From Hyphomonas sp. (GTDB lineage: Bacteria; Pseudomonadota; Alphaproteobacteria; Caulobacterales; Hyphomonadaceae), in assembly GCA_002700305.1 (NCBI GenBank), contig PACZ01000021.1, forward strand, positions 55,285 to 119,284: a DNA stretch of 64,000 nucleotides, in the 5' to 3' direction. How positions within the stretch are numbered: the stretch's first letter is position 1; every line of letters begins with the position of its first letter. Below are positions 59,026 to 64,000 of the stretch, piece after piece. Under the pieces are notes generated by a model. That model saw only the letters and a program-made list of their open reading frames with translations. It was not told the DNA's origin and searched no databases. A program made the position numbers and the translations under genes.

Positions 59026-60401
59026 TCCGTTCCCGAATCAAACTTCGCTTTGCGGGTCTCGACGGTGACGTTGAGGCCCGTTGCGCTTTTGAGATGCAAG
59101 TCGCGCTGCGGGAAGGGGATTTCGAGTTCGTACTTCTCGAGCGCCGTATGCAGCGCCCAATTATAATCTGCCACCACGCGTGCCGGACGGGCGACAGCGG
59201 CGTCGGTGAGCCAGACGACGAGTTCGAATTCGAGCGCCGAGTCCCCGAACTTGGTGAGCCAGACCTGTGGCTGGCGGCCGGGCATGCCTTTCAGCGTCCA
59301 CTCGACTTCATCTGCGGCTTCAAGGCCGGCCTTGCGGACAAGTTCCTTGTCGGACCCGTAGGCGACCCCGAATGGTACATGGGCACGCCGGCGGGCTTCG
59401 CGCAGGGTCCAGTTGATGACCTGCGCCTTGATGAATTCCTCATTGGGCACGAGGATGTCGACATTGTCGTTTGTGGTGACCAGCGTGGAGCGGATATTGA
59501 TCTCGCGCACGAGGCCGGTGACACCGGACTGAAGCTCGATGAAGTCGCCCACTTTGACGGACTTTTCGATCAGGATGATCACGCCCGACACGAAGTTCGA
59601 AAAGATCGCCTGCAGGCCGAAGCCGATACCGATACCGAGTGTCCCGGAGAGGATCGTCAGAGCGGTCAGGTTCACGCCCACCACCTGGAGCGCGATCAGG
59701 ATGGCGATGATGATGAAGGCAATCTTCAGCACCTGGCCCAGCAGGCCGGCCATGGAGGGCGTCAGTTTCTTCGAACTGCGCAGCTGGGCCTGGGCGGCGT
59801 CCCCGGCGATCCGGCCGAGCCAAAGGGCGAAGGCGGCCACAGCAAGACTCGTCAGCAGGCGCAGGATCGAAAACTTCACGCCGCCGAAGTCGATGATCGT
59901 GGAGTCGAGCGACTGGGTCACTGGCTGCAGCAGTCGCAGGATGTAGAGCGCGGCGATCAGCCAGGCGAGCAGGGCCAGCGTATTGGCCACCATCCCGTCA
60001 CGGATGTTCGACGTGATCAGGCGGACGATGATCCACGCATTCAGCAGGCTGGCGGCAACGCGCAGGATCTCGTTGCGCAGGCCGAATTGTTCAAAGGCCG
60101 GCGTGGTGATCCAGAGCAGTAGGGCGGTCACGACCGGCCAGACAATCCGCGCCGATGAGATCGCGGCGTGGAACACGACATCCGGCCGCTCGCGGCTTTC
60201 AGCCAGTTTCCGGAGCCGGGTCACCGGCACACGCGACAGGAAGAACCCGGCAATTCCGGCAATGATGATGGCCAGGAACTGCCATAGCGACGCGTAGGAA
60301 ATGAACTCGGCAGCCAGGTTGACGACATCATCGCGGATGGACCGCAGCACGTCTTCGAACTTCAGCGTATTGAGAAGCGTGGGGGATGTTTCTTCATCCA
60401 T
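59022..60401 (-). CDS. MscS family mechanosensitive channel
   Basis: A 459-residue inner-membrane protein. It has about four or five hydrophobic segments before the conserved pore helix (GIGFGLQAIFSNFVSGVIIL), followed by a beta domain with FIELQSGVTGLVREINIRST and the C-terminal vestibule. Gates on membrane tension to release solutes. It diverges from rarD. Confidence 0.92.
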   Translation of the reverse strand: MDEETSPTLLNTLKFEDVLRSIRDDVVNLAAEFISYASLWQFLAIIIAGIAGFFLSRVPVTRLRKLAESRERPDVVFHAAISSARIVWPVVTALLLWITTPAFEQFGLRNEILRVAASLLNAWIIVRLITSNIRDGMVANTLALLAWLIAALYILRLLQPVTQSLDSTIIDFGGVKFSILRLLTSLAVAAFALWLGRIAGDAAQAQLRSSKKLTPSMAGLLGQVLKIAFIIIAILIALQVVGVNLTALTILSGTLGIGIGFGLQAIFSNFVSGVIILIEKSVKVGDFIELQSGVTGLVREINIRSTLVTTNDNVDILVPNEEFIKAQVINWTLREARRRAHVPFGVAYGSDKELVRKAGLEAADEVEWTLKGMPGRQPQVWLTKFGDSALEFELVVWLTDAAVARPARVVADYNWALHTALEKYELEIPFPQRDLHLKSATGLNVTVETRKAKFDSGTD

Positions 60402-60503
60402 CAGGCGGGATGTCTCCGTCGGGTTTGGGGGCCGTTTCCCTGAAATCTAGACCAAGCGGGCAGCAAGGCAAACAGCGCAGGAATTCGTGACTATCCAAGG
60501 CGC

Positions 60504-61436
60504 ATGGGTGTTGATACAGCGCGGCGCATGTCTTCGAGCCAGCGTTTCGGATTTCTTGTCGGCCTGACGGCCTATTTCATCTGGGGCAGCCTGCCGCTGT
60601 ACATCCGGGCGATGCGGCATGTCCTGCCGCAGGAATTGCTGGCCCACAGGATTATCTGGTCGGTGCCGACGGCGCTGCTCCTCATCGGGCTGGCGGGCAA
60701 CTGGCGCGATATCCGGACCGCTTTCCATTGGCGCACGGCAAAATGGCTGATCCTGTCCGGTCTGGTGATCGGAGCCAATTGGGGCGTCTATATCTGGGCG
60801 GTGAACGCCGACCGGACGATTGAGGCCTCGCTCGGCTATTTCATCAATCCGCTGGTCAGCGTGTTGTTTGGCATGGTCTTCTTCACTGAGACGCTGCGCC
60901 CGGCGCAGTGGGCATCGGTTGCGATTGCTGCAATCGGGGTGGCGGTGGTGACGGTCGCGTATGGCCATGTGCCATGGATCGCGCTCTTCCTGTGCATGAG
61001 TTTCGCCTCCTATGGCGTGATCCGGAAAAAGATGGCGGTCGACAGCCGGGCCGGCTTCCTGATGGAAGTCATCGTCCTTGTGCCGCTGGCGCTTGGCTGG
61101 CTGATCTGGTTTGCGCAGCAACCCGGCGGGCGGCTGATGGGGCAGGGCGGCTGGGATATTCCGTTGCTGATGGCGGCCGGGCCGATCACCGCGTTTCCGC
61201 TGATCCTGTTTGCGCTGGCGGCCAAGCGGCTGAAACTCTCCACCGTGGGCATGATGCAGTATATCGGGCCGAGCATTCAATTCCTGATTGCCGTCTTCAT
61301 CTTCCGCGAGCCGTTCGGCCTGACCCTGGCCATTGCCTTCGGGTTCATCTGGCTGGCGCTTGCGGTGTTCACCATCGACTCCATGATGGGCGAGGCCAAG
61401 GCAAGGCGACTGGCGCGGGCGGCCCGGCCTGTCTGA
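60504..61436 (+). CDS. rarD: RarD, EamA-type permease
   Basis: A 310-residue ten-span transporter-like protein. The N-terminus GLTAYFIWGSLPLYIRAM and NWGVYIWAVNADRTIEASLGYFINP (in parts) match RarD, and SPIQ-like MMQYIGPSIQFLIAV is near the end. Named from chloramphenicol-resistance association; substrate unclear. ATG at 60504 is used; MSSSQRFG (60528) is also possible. Confidence 0.9.
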   Translation: MGVDTARRMSSSQRFGFLVGLTAYFIWGSLPLYIRAMRHVLPQELLAHRIIWSVPTALLLIGLAGNWRDIRTAFHWRTAKWLILSGLVIGANWGVYIWAVNADRTIEASLGYFINPLVSVLFGMVFFTETLRPAQWASVAIAAIGVAVVTVAYGHVPWIALFLCMSFASYGVIRKKMAVDSRAGFLMEVIVLVPLALGWLIWFAQQPGGRLMGQGGWDIPLLMAAGPITAFPLILFALAAKRLKLSTVGMMQYIGPSIQFLIAVFIFREPFGLTLAIAFGFIWLALAVFTIDSMMGEAKARRLARAARPV

Positions 61437-61445
61437 TTTCAGGAT

Positions 61446-61482
61446 AAAAAAATGCCCCGGGCCGAGGGATTGGCGCCGGGGC
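61446..61482 (-). terminator. Intrinsic terminator of the leftward LysE operon
   Basis: On the minus strand GCCCCGG pairs with CCGGGGC, followed by A and seven Ts (61452-61446). It lies downstream of the LysE-type gene, and rarD ends just before it. Confidence 0.85.
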
Positions 61483-61569
61483 GTGTCAGTTTCTGACAGA
61501 TAGAGATGGGAAATCCTATCTGAGGGCCTATCCTGCAACAAGCAGGCCAGATCGCGAAGAATTCGCCCG

Positions 61570-62187
61570 TCAGGGCCGCGCGGTCGACATGGCGATCCAC
61601 AGGGCCACCACCGCCAGCGCCAGACCGAAACCGAGCCGCGCGGCGAAAGATGTCCGCCATTTCTCCAGCAATGTGCCCAGATGATCCGCCACAAGGACGA
61701 TGGTCACATGGACGATCAGCGAGAGCAGAATATGCAAACTGCCGAGGATGAGGATCTGTAACCACAGGTGGCCGAGCTGTGGATCGGCGAACTGGCCGAC
61801 GACGAGCAGGTAGAACACCAGCGCTTTCGGATTGAGGAGGTTGGCGATCAGGCCGCGCCGGAACCCGGCGAGCTTGTTCGCCATGGCGGGCGGAGCTGAG
61901 CCATCGTCCCGGAAGGCTTCCCAGGCGAGGTAGAGCATGAAGGCCACCCCGCCCCAGCGCAGCGCCTCATAAAGCGTGATCGACCCCGCAAGTACGGCGG
62001 ACAGGCCGGTCGCCGCCGCAACCAGTTGCACGGCGAGGCCCAGCGTGATGCCGGCGACCGCTTTCAGGCCATGCTTGCGGCCCGCCCGGGCCGACAGGGT
62101 GGCCAGCCATCCCATGTTCGGGCCGGGCGTCAGTTCCACGGCCAGCATGGCAACAATAAAGGCAGGCCAGTCGAGCGAGGCGAACAT
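61570..62187 (-). CDS. LysE/RhtB family exporter, second copy
   Basis: A 205-residue inner-membrane protein from MFASLDWP; the frame is open 21 codons further, overlapping the serine hydrolase gene. Motifs are VELTPGPNMGWLATLSARAG and NLLNPKALVFYLLVVGQF. Amino-acid or metabolite exporter. Coupled to the hydrolase, one base downstream of its stop. Confidence 0.88.
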   Translation of the reverse strand: MFASLDWPAFIVAMLAVELTPGPNMGWLATLSARAGRKHGLKAVAGITLGLAVQLVAAATGLSAVLAGSITLYEALRWGGVAFMLYLAWEAFRDDGSAPPAMANKLAGFRRGLIANLLNPKALVFYLLVVGQFADPQLGHLWLQILILGSLHILLSLIVHVTIVLVADHLGTLLEKWRTSFAARLGFGLALAVVALWIAMSTARP

Positions 62188-62188
62188 G

Positions 62189-63292
62189 TCAGAGGGCGGC
62201 GTAGACGGCTTCGACGAGGCGCACGGCACGCGGATCGCCGACCAGCACATTCGACTGCCTGTTCATGACATAGGCGCAGGTGAGTTCCGCGTCGGGATCG
62301 GAGATCGCCATGGATCCACCCCAGCCGGAATGGCCGAGCGTGGCCGGGTTCGGCCCGAACAGGCCATGCGTGTTCAGCATGATGCCGGCCCCGAAGCTCG
62401 TCTCCAGCGGCAGGACGAGATCGGGCCCGTGCGTGCGCGGGCGGATCAGGTCCTCGAAGATGCCGGAGCGGAGCTTTCCGCCGCCGCTGCGGGCATAGTG
62501 ATGGTAAATCGCCCCGACGCTTTCTGCCGTGCCATGGCCGTTCGCAGAGGGGATTTCGATTTCGCGCCAGATGGCGCCGCCCCGGTTGGGCGCAGACCAT
62601 TTGTAGACGAAGGCGGCCTTGCGGTAATCGTTCAGCTCACCAAGGTCTGCGAGGGCGTTCGGGCGTTTGATGTCGGCGCAGCGGTCATGTTCGCTGGCGG
62701 GCAGGCCAATATGGAAATCCACATCCGAGAACATGGATTTCAGCGTCGTGCCGAGCGTCTCTCCGCTGATCCGGCGGGCGATCTCTCCGGCAATATAGCC
62801 CCAGGTCAGCGGGTGATAGCCATGCGCCGTGCCCGGCGGCCACATCGGCGCGAGTTCTGCGATGGCGGCGGCGCATGCGGGCGGGTCCAGCCAGAGCTCG
62901 GGGTCGATCTCTTCCGGAAAACCGGGGAGGCCTGCCTGATGGCTCAGTGCCTGTCCGATCGTGACGGCCTCTTTCCCATTGGCGGCAAACTCCGGCCAGA
63001 CGGTTGCAACGGGCGTTTCGTAACCGTCCGGCAGTGTGTCGACGAGAGAGGCGAGCACGAAGGCGGCGATGCCCTTGGTTGTGGAATAGACCGGGACCAG
63101 CGTGTCGGCGCCCCAGGGGGTCGTTTTCTGCCGATCGGCCCAGCCGCCAAGCAGAGAAGCGACCAGTTCGCCGCGGTGGTAAACCGCGAACCCGGCGCCG
63201 AGTTCGTCGGTTTCATTGAAATTCGCCTCGAATGCGTCGCGAACGGATTCAAGGCCTGGGGCGGTAAAGCCGGAAATCGGGAAGTCAGTCAT
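62189..63292 (-). CDS. Serine hydrolase, beta-lactamase/EstB-type
   Basis: A 367-residue serine beta-lactamase-fold protein. The S-x-x-K motif is STTK near residue 70, a Y-x-x motif occurs as GYHPLTWGYIAG, and the C-terminal HSGWGGSMA matches the third motif (HSG in place of KTG). No signal peptide, so probably a cytosolic esterase rather than a lactamase. Substrate unknown. Confidence 0.9.
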   Translation of the reverse strand: MTDFPISGFTAPGLESVRDAFEANFNETDELGAGFAVYHRGELVASLLGGWADRQKTTPWGADTLVPVYSTTKGIAAFVLASLVDTLPDGYETPVATVWPEFAANGKEAVTIGQALSHQAGLPGFPEEIDPELWLDPPACAAAIAELAPMWPPGTAHGYHPLTWGYIAGEIARRISGETLGTTLKSMFSDVDFHIGLPASEHDRCADIKRPNALADLGELNDYRKAAFVYKWSAPNRGGAIWREIEIPSANGHGTAESVGAIYHHYARSGGGKLRSGIFEDLIRPRTHGPDLVLPLETSFGAGIMLNTHGLFGPNPATLGHSGWGGSMAISDPDAELTCAYVMNRQSNVLVGDPRAVRLVEAVYAAL

Positions 63293-63308
63293 CCCCCGGC
63301 CATACGGC

Positions 63309-63830
63309 TTATTCTGCGGCGTTGTCGAGGACGTTTACCGCCAGTTTGTCAGCCTGGGCGTCGTCCATCTCCTGGAGGAAGTCCTCCAGTTCCATCTGCC
63401 ACTCGAAGATCTGAGGGAAGCCAAACTGCACATCATCCCGGAAATCCTGCTGCAGGCGAATGCAGACGACCTGTCCGAACCATTTCTCTTCGGCATAGGC
63501 AGCCGCGTTCTTGTAGCCGGCATTGTGCGCATTCGCGACTTCCAGCGCTTCGATGCGGGAAAAGCCCGGCATTTCGCGGCAGGAGACATAACGGATCGCT
63601 TCACAGGCCTTCTGTGGGCCCGCGCAATCGCGCAAGATCGCATCGAAGCTCTGCCCCAGCATTTCTCCGGTCATCACCGGATGCCCGTCGAGATAGGCAA
63701 TATCGAGCGCTTCGGCATCGCGCTTGGCGAACTCGTCCCGAAGCTCGATGATGGTAATCGGCTCAGCGAAGGCCTGCAGTGCAGGCGCGGCAACCGCAGG
63801 CAGCATTAGGAGCAGGGCACGCCAATTCAT
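63309..63830 (-). CDS. Secreted protein, possibly YbjN-domain
   Basis: A 173-residue protein with a signal peptide (NWRALLLMLPAVAAPALQAFA). The mature part has several Cys and a run VANAHNAGYKNAAAYAEEKWF, then VVCIRLQQDFRDDVQFGFPQIF, that fits the YbjN fold (an N-rich helix followed by strands). This assignment is weak. It lies 16 bp upstream of the serine hydrolase and is transcribed in the same direction. Confidence 0.6.
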   Translation of the reverse strand: MNWRALLLMLPAVAAPALQAFAEPITIIELRDEFAKRDAEALDIAYLDGHPVMTGEMLGQSFDAILRDCAGPQKACEAIRYVSCREMPGFSRIEALEVANAHNAGYKNAAAYAEEKWFGQVVCIRLQQDFRDDVQFGFPQIFEWQMELEDFLQEMDDAQADKLAVNVLDNAAE

Positions 63831-63959
63831 TTAAAGGTTCCGGGATATTTGAATGGATCGGCGAGCTAACCGGTTTTCTTGCCGGGAAGCAATTGCCGCA
63901 GTTGCGCCAGTTGCAGTGCAGGGCGATAGTCCGCGCGCTTGAAAAGGGATTGAACGACC

Positions 63960-64000
63960 ATGGCTTCACAGACGCACCGCCCGCGCCGCTCCTGTCTCTA
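63960..64000 (+). CDS. Start of a probable HpcH/HpaI aldolase or citrate-lyase-beta-like gene (partial)
   Basis: Fourteen codons at most are visible: ATG after AAGGGA, giving MASQTHRPRRSCL. The HRPRRS(V/C)L start is what I expect for CoA-ester lyases of the citrate lyase beta/HpcH family, which continue YMPGSN. The rest is outside the window. Judged from this short tag only. Confidence 0.45.
   Translation, partial: MASQTHRPRRSCL

Noticed and set aside
63867..63962. A 31-codon minus-strand frame starting MVVQSLFKRADYRP
   Set aside because: It starts on top of the ATG of the plus-strand citrate-lyase-like gene, has no clear ribosome-binding site, and the plus-strand tag matches a known family start.

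Overview
The window is about 64 kb of ordinary, gene-dense chromosome from an alphaproteobacterium, most likely Caulobacterales/Hyphomonadaceae (Hyphomonas-like). This rests on gene content and order, not on a database search: hemE and the PPDK-regulator gene flank a putative replication origin, parAB-rsmG-mnmG-mnmE-rho lie close by, and there are homologues of Caulobacterales cell-cycle proteins (TrcR/DUF1013, RcdA/DUF1465). I see no tRNA, rRNA, CRISPR array, IS element or prophage.

Layout. Positions 1-1635 hold the end of leuS, then lptE and holA. Positions 1639-11255 are one long leftward run, read in transcription order hemE-hemH-hemJ-rho-mnmE-mnmG-rsmG-parA-parB. Two perfect 16-bp parS palindromes sit inside mnmG and rsmG. 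The 340-bp gap 11256-11595 looks like oriC: nine GANTC (CcrM-type) sites, one perfect and one near-perfect CtrA box, a DnaA-box-like site and three copies of GAGTCACAGG. Rightward from it runs ppsR-maf-aroE-coaE-dnaQ, with every junction a 4-nt overlap, so transcription leaves the origin on both sides. SecB, a Tim44-like protein, MltA and an Smr protein follow, then trcR, a quinone oxidoreductase, a DUF1192 gene and rcdA, which has its own CtrA-like box.

Positions 21-35 kb are a mixed accessory and housekeeping region: acyltransferase, TetR regulator, carbonic anhydrase, LysE exporter, pyrophosphatase, a lipoprotein methyltransferase, an hsp20 gene with a sigma32-like promoter and a ROSE-type RNA thermometer, glycosyltransferase, phosphoglycerate mutase, AGE epimerase and a prolyl oligopeptidase. 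Positions 35.9-46.4 kb carry ffh, chorismate mutase, rpsP, rimM, trmD and rplS. Here the usual rpsP-rimM-trmD-rplS block is opened by two secreted beta/gamma-crystallin proteins around rimM and by a group of membrane genes, one of which (UPF0016 Mn exporter) follows a yybP-ykoY manganese riboswitch.

Positions 46.6-64 kb carry a hybrid histidine kinase with two receiver domains, then leuC, leuD, leuB and asd interspersed with cysK, a VOC protein, small lipoproteins (one decayed) and an amidohydrolase. MscS, RarD, a LysE-type exporter, a serine hydrolase and the start of a probable citrate-lyase-like gene close the window.

I do not see a self-contained new defence or biosynthetic system. The most interesting signals are non-coding: the origin architecture, several hairpins that mask start sites, a compact three-way-junction RNA before leuB, and the decayed lipoprotein family.
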